Shown here in pieces: positions 9,546 through 17,904 of a stretch of 64,000 nt of DNA (its first letter is position 1; each line of letters begins with the position of its first letter). The notes beneath the pieces were generated by a model, which was given only the letters and a program-made list of their open reading frames with translations, made no database searches and was not told the DNA's origin. A program made the position numbers and the translations under genes. Origin of the DNA: Candidatus Methanarcanum hacksteinii. GTDB lineage: Archaea > Thermoplasmatota > Thermoplasmata > Methanomassiliicoccales > Methanomethylophilaceae. The DNA lies in contig LVVQ01000002.1 in NCBI GenBank assembly GCA_006954405.1, positions 124,001 through 188,000 of the forward strand, written 5' to 3'.

Positions 9546-10756
9546 GATATCATCGAATGGATGAGGAGGTCTATCCTCCTCTTACCTTTTTCCGGAACGG
9601 ATGCCCTAGCTTTCATGAGATGGGCGTAACAATCCGAATCCTTTCCTTCTGCCTTATCGATCCTTGCAAGGAGTATGAATTTCTCGACAGCTATATCCAC
9701 GCGACCTATGTCACATATCCCCTTGATTGAATTGAGAATGATCCTGGCACCTTTATACTCCCCATCCTCGAACATCAATCTCGCTATGCGTATGTTGACC
9801 ATCGGATCCCTGAGGTCCATTGAATCCAATATCTCCATCGCTCTCTTTCTGTCTCCATTGATGTACGCTAGATCGGATGAATACATCTTCGCAAGGTTTG
9901 TATCGGATCTTTCCAATATTTCGATACATTTCTTGACATCCTTCAGATCATTCGTATCTATATCAGCTTCTATCCTTGTCGAGATGACATCCTTGATATA
10001 TTTCTCCGGAATGGGATACAATGATTGCAACGTCTCGCACAGATCATCCGTGGTCGTGCTGATGAGTTCGTGCATATGGCTACTCACTAACCTACAGGCA
10101 TCGATGATCCTTCCTGCGTTGACGAGATGATACAATCTCTCATGGAGCATGTTTGTGTCATCTCCTAATTCCTTCACGTGATCCAGCCAGCAATCGGCAG
10201 CGAAACTGTGCCAGGATAACAACTCATCAGGTGTTGCTACACTGAGTACATTCTTTCTTAGGAGGTCACTTATCGCTGTCCTTCCGGTGACATCCAAGGG
10301 CATAGTGGAGAATCCGCCATTTGGTAGCAGATTCTTGTGGAGAGGTATGCGGATCGTACATGCGCACCCTAGACAATATCTGTCGGCGTCCGTCATACCT
10401 TCCAATAGCATGGCGGGATCCTGTCTCTTCATATCTATCATCGAATAGATGTCAACGTTATTCGACTCCGCTTTTTCAAGGATATTCTTCGCATGATCTA
10501 GGCCTAAGGGCGTGAGCATGTAGCATTTCCTCCTGACCTTTCCACCTTTTATGTGAGCTTGTTTCTCATCGACCATCGCTGATTCTTTCAATCTCTTCAG
10601 CTCGATGGAGGCGTGTGCACGTGTGATCCCTAGTGATGATGCGATGCCATCCTGCGTTATGTCCCATGGGAGGTTGTAGATGTCATTCGGATTGACATGT
10701 CTGTTCCTGAATAGATGAGCGACGATCTTGTCCTTGACGCTTATGATATAGTCCAT
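9542..10756 (-). CDS. Winged-helix transcriptional regulator with helical-repeat C-terminus
   Basis: The 404-residue protein has an N-terminal winged helix-turn-helix (about residues 15-95; the recognition region reads GIASSLGITRAHASIELKRL) preceding a long all-helical part resembling TPR or MalT-like repeats (about residues 190-400, with pairs such as AKMYSSDLAYINGDRKRAME and VNIRIARLMFEDGEYKGARI). A pair of cysteines at about residue 129 (CLGCAC) may bind metal. Large archaeal regulators with a wHTH and repeat scaffold sense unknown signals. The gene is divergent from dtdA across 108 AT-rich bases holding a perfect 12-base palindrome, a candidate operator. DNA binding is a confident inference; ligand and targets are unknown. 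Confidence 0.75.
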   Translation of the reverse strand: MDYIISVKDKIVAHLFRNRHVNPNDIYNLPWDITQDGIASSLGITRAHASIELKRLKESAMVDEKQAHIKGGKVRRKCYMLTPLGLDHAKNILEKAESNNVDIYSMIDMKRQDPAMLLEGMTDADRYCLGCACTIRIPLHKNLLPNGGFSTMPLDVTGRTAISDLLRKNVLSVATPDELLSWHSFAADCWLDHVKELGDDTNMLHERLYHLVNAGRIIDACRLVSSHMHELISTTTDDLCETLQSLYPIPEKYIKDVISTRIEADIDTNDLKDVKKCIEILERSDTNLAKMYSSDLAYINGDRKRAMEILDSMDLRDPMVNIRIARLMFEDGEYKGARIILNSIKGICDIGRVDIAVEKFILLARIDKAEGKDSDCYAHLMKARASVPEKGKRRIDLLIHSMIS

Positions 10757-10801
10757 TATCTCACATATATTGAATATAGTATTAAAATATTAAATCTTAT
10801 G

Positions 10802-10813
10802 AACATATATGTT
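10802..10813. promoter_or_regulatory. Perfect 12-bp palindrome, candidate operator
   Basis: AACATATATGTT is a perfect palindrome in the AT-rich spacer between the winged-helix regulator and dtdA. It lies about 20 bases upstream of the dtdA TATA box and about 45 bases upstream of the regulator start, a good place for an autoregulatory site. AT-rich spacers produce such palindromes by chance fairly often, so confidence is limited. Confidence 0.35.
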
Positions 10814-10832
10814 AATATGAGGCCGTTTTAGG

Positions 10833-10840
10833 TATAAATA
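10833..10840 (+). promoter_or_regulatory. TATA box of dtdA
   Basis: TATAAATA lies 25 bases before the dtdA start codon. At the normal archaeal TATA-to-start spacing, transcription would begin at or within a few bases of the ATG, implying a leaderless mRNA. No Shine-Dalgarno-like sequence precedes this ATG, in agreement. Confidence 0.65.
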
Positions 10841-10864
10841 GGGGAATAATACTCATCTCATCCG

Positions 10865-11698
10865 ATGGCAACATTACTGGTCTGTTATGAGAAGGATCTC
10901 CCGTCTGCGAACATGAAGGAGCAGCTCCTCAAGAAGTGTGAATGGGAGGATTGTGGTACGGATGGTGAGAACTCGTATCTCAGTTGCGATGATATGTGCA
11001 TCATGACCATACCAGAGAAACATCTCCTCAGTGATCATGTGGACCAGAAGGCCAAAGCACATGGTATCAGTGTAGACAATGTGGTCTTCATGAGCAGGCA
11101 CAGTGCCGCAAGCGGGATACCTACGCTCACCGTGCACCCGATCGGTAACTACGGTACTGCAGATCTGGGGGGTATGGATAGGAGATTGGTCAGATCCGCA
11201 CCGCATCTCATGACGAACGCTTTGAGGAGGATCAAGGCGTTGAACGATACGACAGAATACAATGTATCATTCGAGGTCACACACCATGGCCCATATCTCG
11301 AATCTCCGACGATGTTCATAGAGATCGGTAGCGAGGAGACGCATTGGGGAGATGTTCATGCGGCAGAGATCTTGGCTGATGTGATATTGTCGATGAGATC
11401 GGATGAGGATCATCCTGCTGTGATTGGTGTCGGTGGCGGTCATTATGCACCTAGATTCACCGAATTGGCGTTGACCAAGAAAGTAAGTATCGGACACATG
11501 GTCCCTGTGTATAGGATCGTAGGGTCATCGGACGATGAACTCGCTGAAATGATCTCCAATGCCGCTAAATCGACGGGCACTGATATGGTGTATGTGCACA
11601 GGAAATCCATGAAAGGAGCGGAGGAGAGGCGTGTGAACGCGATCATCGATACGCTCGGACTGGAGAGGGTAGGCTCTGAGAGCCTGGATCCTCTATGA
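10865..11698 (+). CDS. dtdA: D-aminoacyl-tRNA deacylase, archaeal/plant type (DTD2)
   Basis: DtdA hydrolyses D-aminoacyl-tRNAs so that D-amino acids are kept out of translation. The 277-residue protein matches the archaeal/plant DTD2 (GEK1) family: a block with SRHSAASGIPTLTVHPIGN around residues 78-96, then FEVTHHGPYLESPTMFIEIG near residue 140, the Trp-Gly-Asp segment, and the glycine-histidine motif GVGGGHYAPRFTELAL near residue 190. The His and Glu residues in these blocks are the conserved ones of the family. It stands in its own transcription unit with a TATA box right upstream and converges on pyrH. Confidence 0.93.
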   Translation: MATLLVCYEKDLPSANMKEQLLKKCEWEDCGTDGENSYLSCDDMCIMTIPEKHLLSDHVDQKAKAHGISVDNVVFMSRHSAASGIPTLTVHPIGNYGTADLGGMDRRLVRSAPHLMTNALRRIKALNDTTEYNVSFEVTHHGPYLESPTMFIEIGSEETHWGDVHAAEILADVILSMRSDEDHPAVIGVGGGHYAPRFTELALTKKVSIGHMVPVYRIVGSSDDELAEMISNAAKSTGTDMVYVHRKSMKGAEERRVNAIIDTLGLERVGSESLDPL

Positions 11699-11706
11699 TG
11701 TCCAAT

Positions 11707-12390
11707 TCATTGTGAATTCACGAATGTGCCGTTTATCTCCTTACCGAGGATGGCATTCTTGAGTTCTACAAGGTCCCTTCCGTCGACCATGAGGATATCT
11801 ATCCTGTGTTCCTTGGCGATCTTCACACCAAGGGGGTCGAATACCGACGATCTGCATGCATCATGCTCATCATACACTATCTCTTCAAGATCGTCTATCG
11901 TTATCTTGTCGAGCCTCTTGGCATTAGGATTCGTTCTTGGATCGTCAGTATACACAGCATCAACATTGCTAGCATTGACGATACGGTCTGCATCGCACGC
12001 TTTCGCTATCATCGCTGCGACGGCATCGGTCGTATGGCCGGGTTCGGTCCCGCCCATGACGGGTACTTTGCCTATGTGTCTCTCCGATGCGCATTCCTCT
12101 GCCGTCTGAGGGACCTTACCTATGCCTGCATCGCCCAATGCGATATCGAGCAGTTTGGCATTCACCTTAGTGACCCCTATCCCCAGTTCATCCAATTGAT
12201 ATGTCGTTCCTCCAAGTTCCTTCCCTGTTTTGGAGTAGTACCTGGAGACCTTCCCGCCTCCACAGACAACCATGATCTCGACCTCTTTCGACACATCTTT
12301 CAACATATCTGCAAGTGCCTTGATGTATTTTGCATCGTCCTTCTCTGGGATCAGCACGGAGCCTCCGATCGATACCACAACTCTATCCAT
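11707..12390 (-). CDS. pyrH: UMP kinase, archaeal type
   Basis: PyrH phosphorylates UMP to UDP in pyrimidine nucleotide synthesis. The 227-residue protein is an amino acid kinase fold member: VVVSIGGSVLIP at the N-terminus binds phosphate, VCGGGKVSRYY follows at about residue 40, and NASNVDAVYTDDPR near residue 145 is the typical UMP kinase nucleotide-binding block. The start was placed at 12390 (MDRVVVSIGG) because the open frame upstream of it encodes residues unrelated to the family and runs into the divergent prf1 promoter. The gene is divergent from prf1 across about 60 AT-rich bases, which must carry both promoters. pyrC lies at 45.8 kb. Confidence 0.94.
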   Translation of the reverse strand: MDRVVVSIGGSVLIPEKDDAKYIKALADMLKDVSKEVEIMVVCGGGKVSRYYSKTGKELGGTTYQLDELGIGVTKVNAKLLDIALGDAGIGKVPQTAEECASERHIGKVPVMGGTEPGHTTDAVAAMIAKACDADRIVNASNVDAVYTDDPRTNPNAKRLDKITIDDLEEIVYDEHDACRSSVFDPLGVKIAKEHRIDILMVDGRDLVELKNAILGKEINGTFVNSQ

Positions 12391-12451
12391 GTTCCACACC
12401 AATACGTTTATAATTAATCTTATTTTGTGTGTGCATAAGGTCGATGACAAT

Positions 12452-13684
12452 ATGAGTGAAACCGAATCCGAACTTAAAGCCAAGTATGATTTCAAGAAGG
12501 CCATGAAAGAGATCATGGGTATGCGAGGACGTGGGACCGAGTTGATCTCGGTCTATATCCCGGAATCAAGACAGATATCCGATGTCATGGCGTACCTTAG
12601 GGACGAGTATTCACAATCATCGAACATCAAATCAAAATCCACAATGAAGAATGTCCAAGGCGCTATTGATTCGATAATGTCGAGGCTCAAGACATACAAG
12701 TCCGCGCCTGAGAAAGGTGTCGTCATCTTCTGCGGAGAGGTTCCCAGGGCAGGGGATCAGACAAGGATGGTGCAATATGTGATCCATCCGCCGGAGGCGA
12801 TCACAGCCTTCCTTTACAGATGCGACTCATCGTTCTTCACAGAACCTTTGGAGACCATGTTGGTCGATAAGAAATCCTACGGACTCATAACCATCGACAG
12901 ACGCGAGGCCACCTTGGGAATATTGACAGGGAGCAGGATCATCACCTTGAAACACTTCGACTCATTGGTTCCCAGTAAGCACCACCAGGGAGGACAGTCA
13001 TCGGTAAGGTTCGAGAGACTCATCGAGATCGCGGCCCACGAGTTCTACAAGAAGGTCGCGGATAACGCTACGGATGTCTTCCTCAACAGGACGGAGTTGG
13101 TCGGCATCCTCATAGGCGGACCTGGTGCGACGAAGGATTTCTTCATCAATGAGGGATACCTTCACCATGAACTTCAGAAGAAGGTCATCAAACCCTTCTT
13201 CGATACAGGATACACGGATGAGGCAGGACTGAGGGAACTTGTCGATGCCGCAGCCGATACGATTCAGGATATCGATCTCGTCGAGGAGAAGGAATTCGTT
13301 CAGAGATTCTTCAGAGAGATAAGGAAGACGGATGGAGGACTCTCCGCTTACGGAGAGGACATGGTCCGCGATGCACTCAACATGGGTGCGGTCAACACAC
13401 TTCTCCTTTCGGAGAATATCGATAAGAGAAGGATAACCGTGAAGTGCCCTCAGGGTCACACATATGACGCGACTGTAACGGAAGCCGATGATAAGATCCA
13501 ATGTAAGGAATGCGGTTCAACAGCATCTGTGACAAGGAACGAGGATCTCATCGATGATTTCTTCATGTTGGCAGATGCATACAACACAGAGGTCAAGATA
13601 ATCTCCGCTGATTCGGAAGAGGGTCAGATGCTGATGACGGCATTCGGAGGTATCGCGGCCATACTCAGGTACAGGATACAGTGA
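12452..13684 (+). CDS. prf1: Peptide chain release factor aRF1
   Basis: aRF1 recognises all three stop codons and triggers peptide release. The 410-residue protein carries NIKS (residues 58-61) and YRCDSSF (YxCxxxF) for stop-codon decoding, the GGQ motif in HHQGGQSSVRFERL (about residues 178-191) for hydrolysis, and a C-terminal zinc-ribbon-like pair CPQGH...CKECG. The start at 12452 (MSETES) was chosen over an upstream frame extension that would run into pyrH. An AT-rich TATA-like stretch (GTTTATAATTAATC, about 12407-12420) is shared with pyrH. argS starts four bases after the stop. In an organism that may use UAG for pyrrolysine, aRF1 competes with the suppressor tRNA; no pyl genes are in the window. 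Confidence 0.96.
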   Translation: MSETESELKAKYDFKKAMKEIMGMRGRGTELISVYIPESRQISDVMAYLRDEYSQSSNIKSKSTMKNVQGAIDSIMSRLKTYKSAPEKGVVIFCGEVPRAGDQTRMVQYVIHPPEAITAFLYRCDSSFFTEPLETMLVDKKSYGLITIDRREATLGILTGSRIITLKHFDSLVPSKHHQGGQSSVRFERLIEIAAHEFYKKVADNATDVFLNRTELVGILIGGPGATKDFFINEGYLHHELQKKVIKPFFDTGYTDEAGLRELVDAAADTIQDIDLVEEKEFVQRFFREIRKTDGGLSAYGEDMVRDALNMGAVNTLLLSENIDKRRITVKCPQGHTYDATVTEADDKIQCKECGSTASVTRNEDLIDDFFMLADAYNTEVKIISADSEEGQMLMTAFGGIAAILRYRIQ

Positions 13685-13688
13685 TAAC

Positions 13689-15431
13689 ATGTCTGTTATG
13701 GATAGGTTCAGGACGGAGGTTGACGGTGCCGTCAGATCGGCATTGTCCAAGATGGGCGTGGATTCGGAGTTCTCTATAGAGATCCCCTCAACGGATGCTG
13801 CGGACCTGGCGGTCCCTTGTTTCCTCATGTCCAAGGCGCTCAAGAGGGCACCAAAGGATATAGCTGAGGAATTGGCATCGAACATAGAACCATCGGGCCT
13901 GATATCCGATGTCAGTGCATTGAACGGTTATCTCAATTTCAAGATGGATGGTGTGAAACTCACAGAAGGCACACTCAAGGATGTGCTGGAGATGAAGGGC
14001 AGGTACGGTAGCCTTCCGAACAAGGGCGTGAAGGTCATCGTAGAACACACATCCACCAATCCTACAGGTCCGATACATGTCGGTCGTGCAAGGAATCCCA
14101 TAATCGGGGATACGTTGGCAAGGATACTCGGTATGTGCGGATATGATGTGAGCACAGAGTATTATGTCAATGACGTTGGTAAACAGGTCGTCATACTCAC
14201 ATGGGGAGTCAACAATCTTACGAAAGAACAGGTCGAGAAAGAGATCGAGGACAGGGGAATGCAGGATGACCGTGACAAGATCGACCACAAATTGGTAGCA
14301 TACTATCGTCTCGCGAATAAGATGATGGAAGAGGATCCTGCTGTTCAGGAGGAGATCGGTTCCATGCTCAGGAAGTTCGAGGCAGGGGACGAGGAGGTCA
14401 TCTCCACCGTTAGGAAGACAGCGGAGATAATGCTGAACGGTCTCAAGGAAACGCTCGCTAACATAGATGTCGTTCTCGATACCTACACATGGGAATCGAA
14501 ATTCATAGCGGACGGTTCTGCAAGGAAGTATGTCGAGGAGTTGAAGCAATCCAAATACGCTGGAGTGGAGGATGATGGCGCTTGCTATCTTGAACTGAAG
14601 GATTTCGGTATCCAGGGTAAGAACACGAGATTCACGTTCACAAGAGCGGATGGTACCACCCTTTACACAACACGTGATATAGCATATCACCAGGACAAGT
14701 TCAAGAGAGCGGACAAGTTGATAGATGTCCTCGGAGAGGATCAGAAGCTTGGTAACAAACAATTGTGCTGCGCATTGGAGATCCTTGGACAGACCAGGAA
14801 ACTGGATGCTATGTTCTATTCATTCGTCTCGCTTCCGGAAGGGAAGATGTCCACCAGGAAAGGTGTCGTGGTGTATCTGGACGATCTGATCGACGAGGCC
14901 GTATCGAGGGCTTATGATGAGATCAGGTCCAGGCGCGATGATATGCCTGAGGACAGGATGAGGGAGATCGCTAAGATCATCGGTGTCGGTGCGATAAGAT
15001 ACAACATTGTACGTGTACAGCCCGAGAAACAATTGGTATTCAAGTGGGAGGAGGCATTGTCCTTCGACGGTAACAGTGGGCCGTTCCTTCAATATTCATA
15101 CGCAAGGGCATGCAGCATGCTCAGGAAGGCAGGCGATTTCGAGGAGGTAGTCGACCCATCGCTTTTGACCGATCCGTTCGAATTGAGTCTCATCAAAACA
15201 ATATCGAAGTTCGAGAGTGTCATCGAACAGGCTGGAGAGAACAGGCGTATCCACCTTCTTCCAGCATATGGGCACGAACTCGCATCTGCATTCAATCAAT
15301 TCTATGCATCAGTGCCTGTCCTCAACTCCAAAGCTGAGAAGGACGCTCGTTTGACATTGGTTAAATGTTCGAAGATCGTACTCAAGAATGTCCTCGACTG
15401 TCTTGGACTCGGTGCACCTGAGGAGATGTGA
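13689..15431 (+). CDS. argS: Arginyl-tRNA synthetase
   Basis: ArgRS charges tRNA-Arg. The 580-residue class I synthetase begins with the Arg-RS N-terminal domain that binds the tRNA D-loop, then HIGH-type HVGRARNPIIGDTLARILG at about residue 123, the KMSK-type loop PEGKMSTRKGVVVYLDDLI near residue 385, and the C-terminal anticodon-binding DALR domain, with the family signature NSGPFLQYSYARACSMLRKA at about residue 460. It is translated right after prf1 (four-base gap), and its stop overlaps the possible GTG start of the following acetyltransferase. Confidence 0.96.
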   Translation: MSVMDRFRTEVDGAVRSALSKMGVDSEFSIEIPSTDAADLAVPCFLMSKALKRAPKDIAEELASNIEPSGLISDVSALNGYLNFKMDGVKLTEGTLKDVLEMKGRYGSLPNKGVKVIVEHTSTNPTGPIHVGRARNPIIGDTLARILGMCGYDVSTEYYVNDVGKQVVILTWGVNNLTKEQVEKEIEDRGMQDDRDKIDHKLVAYYRLANKMMEEDPAVQEEIGSMLRKFEAGDEEVISTVRKTAEIMLNGLKETLANIDVVLDTYTWESKFIADGSARKYVEELKQSKYAGVEDDGACYLELKDFGIQGKNTRFTFTRADGTTLYTTRDIAYHQDKFKRADKLIDVLGEDQKLGNKQLCCALEILGQTRKLDAMFYSFVSLPEGKMSTRKGVVVYLDDLIDEAVSRAYDEIRSRRDDMPEDRMREIAKIIGVGAIRYNIVRVQPEKQLVFKWEEALSFDGNSGPFLQYSYARACSMLRKAGDFEEVVDPSLLTDPFELSLIKTISKFESVIEQAGENRRIHLLPAYGHELASAFNQFYASVPVLNSKAEKDARLTLVKCSKIVLKNVLDCLGLGAPEEM

Positions 15432-15433
15432 AC

Positions 15434-15946
15434 ATGGAGATCCGCCCGATGAAACTCAAGGATATCATACAGGTCAGGGACCTGGAGATCATGTGCATAA
15501 GGGAATATTTCTCTGAGATCCTGGAGAATAAATGGGAGGAGCTTCCACAGGAATGGAAGGATGATCTCGGCGCCAGTAGCAAGAAGGCATTCGGAACGTA
15601 TCTGGAATCAGGATTGAGTTTCGTTGCCGAGGATGATGGCGAGATAATAGGATTCATCTTCGCACAGATGTTGCATCATGTCAATAATGCGGAGAATCTC
15701 GTTTGGGTCGAGAATATGGGTGTGCACCCGTATCTCAGACGCAACGGGATCGGTTACAAGCTTTTACGCACATGCATCGACGCGGGTATGGCCAAAGGCG
15801 CTACTGTGATCCACAGTTCCATACAACCGAACAATGTGCCTTCGATAATGTTGCACAAGAAGTTAGGATTCTTCATCGACAGGCGTGAGGTCGCATTGCT
15901 CGATTGCAATGACCATAAAGTCCTTCCGAATCAGATGAAAATATGA
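15434..15946 (+). CDS. GNAT-family N-acetyltransferase
   Basis: The 170-residue protein has the GNAT fold: motif A reads ENMGVHPYLRRNGIGYKLL at about residues 94-112, with the R/Q-x-x-G-x-G/A acetyl-CoA loop (RRNGIG), followed by motif B with NNVPSIMLHKKLGF near residue 140. GNATs transfer an acetyl group from acetyl-CoA to an amine; the strand length resembles RimI/Ard1-like N-terminal protein acetylases, but the substrate cannot be told. An in-frame GTG at 15428 overlapping the argS stop is an alternative start; ATG 15434 with upstream GGAGATG was chosen. It is the last gene of the prf1-argS unit. Confidence 0.85.
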   Translation: MEIRPMKLKDIIQVRDLEIMCIREYFSEILENKWEELPQEWKDDLGASSKKAFGTYLESGLSFVAEDDGEIIGFIFAQMLHHVNNAENLVWVENMGVHPYLRRNGIGYKLLRTCIDAGMAKGATVIHSSIQPNNVPSIMLHKKLGFFIDRREVALLDCNDHKVLPNQMKI

Positions 15947-15995
15947 TATGAAGGCCCCTGCACCTTAGGGCGCAGGTGACCTCCATCGAAACAAA

Positions 15996-16637
15996 TCACT
16001 TACGTCCGTTACGTTTCGAACCGTCGTAAGTCTTCTTCTCTAAGGATACAGGGTTCGAGGGTTTCGATTCGACCTTGGAGTTCTTCTTCTCCTCAGCCAT
16101 CTTAGTGAAGATCTTCTCTTCTTTCTTTCCCTTCATCTCCTTCGCCTTAGCATCGGTGTTGGAACGCATCTTTATGAAGATCATGATCGCGATGATTATG
16201 ATGGCCACAACGATCGCGATGTATGTGACAGGATCCTTCCAGATCGAGTGCTCTACACTTATCGTCCTCTCGAAGGTCTCTGTCTCGCTTCCATTGGATA
16301 CGCTCACGGAGATCCTCTTGTCGCCTGAACTTCCGAAGTTCCAACTCAGTTTGCATTCCGTTTCGCCGTTGGCCGTTATCTCGAACTTATCTTCTGCATA
16401 CAATTTCTTGCTGGATGTGTCCTTAACGGTGATGGTCACGGTCATAAGGTCATTGGTCTTATTCTCGACAGGCACCATTATCGTGCCGCCCGACATATCG
16501 TCGAAGCTTTTCGTAATTTTCATTTCCCCGCAATTGAAATCGGATGCTGCATCCGACCCATCATCGAGGACGATGAATGGTACCAACGCTAACGTGAGTA
16601 CCATAACCATCGTGATGATCTTGTTGATATTCCTCAT
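15996..16637 (-). CDS. Exported type I membrane protein with Ig-like extracellular domain
   Basis: The 213-residue protein starts with a signal peptide (residues 1-30: charged N-terminus, hydrophobic core, then SDAAS). It continues with an all-beta extracellular domain of about 100 residues that looks like an Ig-like or CARDB-like fold (VPVENKTNDLMTVTITVKD and ITANGETECKLSWNFG), then one transmembrane helix at about residues 136-158 (TYIAIVVAIIIIAIMIFI), and a very basic cytosolic tail of 50 residues rich in Lys. It is likely to sit in the cytoplasmic membrane facing outward. The family is not recognised. It is ten bases downstream of purP on the same strand and may be transcribed with it. 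Confidence 0.75.
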   Translation of the reverse strand: MRNINKIITMVMVLTLALVPFIVLDDGSDAASDFNCGEMKITKSFDDMSGGTIMVPVENKTNDLMTVTITVKDTSSKKLYAEDKFEITANGETECKLSWNFGSSGDKRISVSVSNGSETETFERTISVEHSIWKDPVTYIAIVVAIIIIAIMIFIKMRSNTDAKAKEMKGKKEEKIFTKMAEEKKNSKVESKPSNPVSLEKKTYDGSKRNGRK

Positions 16638-16647
16638 AAGGTCACCA

Positions 16648-17811
16648 TCACGTGATAATCTCGTCGAGACGGCCCTGTTCTATGGCCTTTCTGACTTCCA
16701 TGGCCAACCTTCTGCCAGTGCTCATCTCTCTTCTCCAGAGTGAGTTACCGTACGGGTGACCTACTGCCATGTGGACGTTGGTCCCTCCTCCGATACGTGG
16801 TGCGACATCATAGATGTGGAAGTGAAGGTCCTTATCGACACATGTCTGAAGACAGAATGGGCCGATGATTCCGGGATCGTAATATTTCTTCGTAGCTTCG
16901 ACGTATTTCTCGGCGAGTTCGAAGGCTTTGTCGAGGAGGGATTCCCTGAGTGTTGCAGAGTTGTGACCGCATACGGTGTATTCGGGGAGGATACCATCGT
17001 TCTCGAGCTCCACCTGTTGTTTACCAGGGAGCCTGCAGAATCCATCGAGGGATGATTCGAATCTCCAATCGATTCCTAAGAGTTCGAGTTTGGATCCTTT
17101 CTCTTCAAGAGGGGAGTAGAAGAAATCGAGATTGAACACAGGTCCGATGATGTACTGCTCCATCCTTGCGGATTCGAGGAAGTTCTCATCGATCACACCA
17201 TCCTTGATGAGTTCCTCTGATTTCTGACAGAATTGTTCGTATGATTTCGCTGTGAAGAATCCTCTTTCGAGTTTCTTCTGTTTGTGGTGGACTTTGACGA
17301 TCGTGAGACCGACATTATCGATGTCCTCGGGCTTCTCGACCTTCTTGGGTGCAGGGAGATTGGCTTTGTCGAGGATCCAATAATAGTCCTTCTCATCTCC
17401 CCTTTCCTCGGACCTCAGGAGATTCCTGCTTCCGACCATCGGTACTTTGAAGTCATTCTCGACTGCATCTATTCCGCAGTATGATACGAAGGAACGGTTC
17501 GGGATGAAGAGGATGTTATCTTTCATCATCTTCTCTTGGACCTTGGGATCCAGGATACCATTGAATTTGTCAAGGATGACGGTCTCATCCACAACGCCAC
17601 GGTAAATGCTTCCGTCCGCATTGTAGTATTTCTTGAAGTATTTGTCAAAGGTCGCCTCTCTTCCTTTCTGACAGATAGCAACGGTCTTGAATCCTTCTGA
17701 TGTAGCTCCGTCACATGTATCAAGTGCTGAGTGTGATGCGACAACTCCGATCTTCGCTTTCTTGGCGTCATATCCGTCAAGATTTGCCAGAATCTCATCT
17801 CTGCTGATCAT
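16648..17811 (-). CDS. purP: AICAR formate ligase PurP
   Basis: PurP is the archaeal enzyme that forms FAICAR from AICAR, formate and ATP in purine synthesis, in place of the folate-dependent bacterial PurH reaction. The 387-residue protein fits PurP length and contains the ATP-grasp features of the family, including SHSALDTCDGATSEGFKT at the N-terminus and PRIGGGTNVHMAVGHPYGN near residue 350. The start at 17811 (MISRDEIL) was chosen since the 26 residues upstream in the same frame do not look coding. Its use implies formate-dependent purine synthesis, common in methanogens. Another purine gene, purF, is at 48.7 kb. Confidence 0.95.
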   Translation of the reverse strand: MISRDEILANLDGYDAKKAKIGVVASHSALDTCDGATSEGFKTVAICQKGREATFDKYFKKYYNADGSIYRGVVDETVILDKFNGILDPKVQEKMMKDNILFIPNRSFVSYCGIDAVENDFKVPMVGSRNLLRSEERGDEKDYYWILDKANLPAPKKVEKPEDIDNVGLTIVKVHHKQKKLERGFFTAKSYEQFCQKSEELIKDGVIDENFLESARMEQYIIGPVFNLDFFYSPLEEKGSKLELLGIDWRFESSLDGFCRLPGKQQVELENDGILPEYTVCGHNSATLRESLLDKAFELAEKYVEATKKYYDPGIIGPFCLQTCVDKDLHFHIYDVAPRIGGGTNVHMAVGHPYGNSLWRREMSTGRRLAMEVRKAIEQGRLDEIIT

Positions 17812-17904
17812 CTGATTGCCTCGCTTATTGTGTGCCCTATCTCCTATAAGATAATAAGTTAGTCGGTCGCAGGATGTCTGTGCACACATCGGATGTCGAT
17901 ATGT

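Noticed and set aside
13788..14762. 324-codon open frame antisense to argS
   Set aside because: Complement of a conserved tRNA synthetase gene; composition is that of a reverse-complement shadow.
15957..15976. CCTGC/GCAGG inverted repeat between the GNAT and the exported protein gene
   Set aside because: Only a five-base stem with an eleven-base loop and no T-run; too weak to call a terminator.
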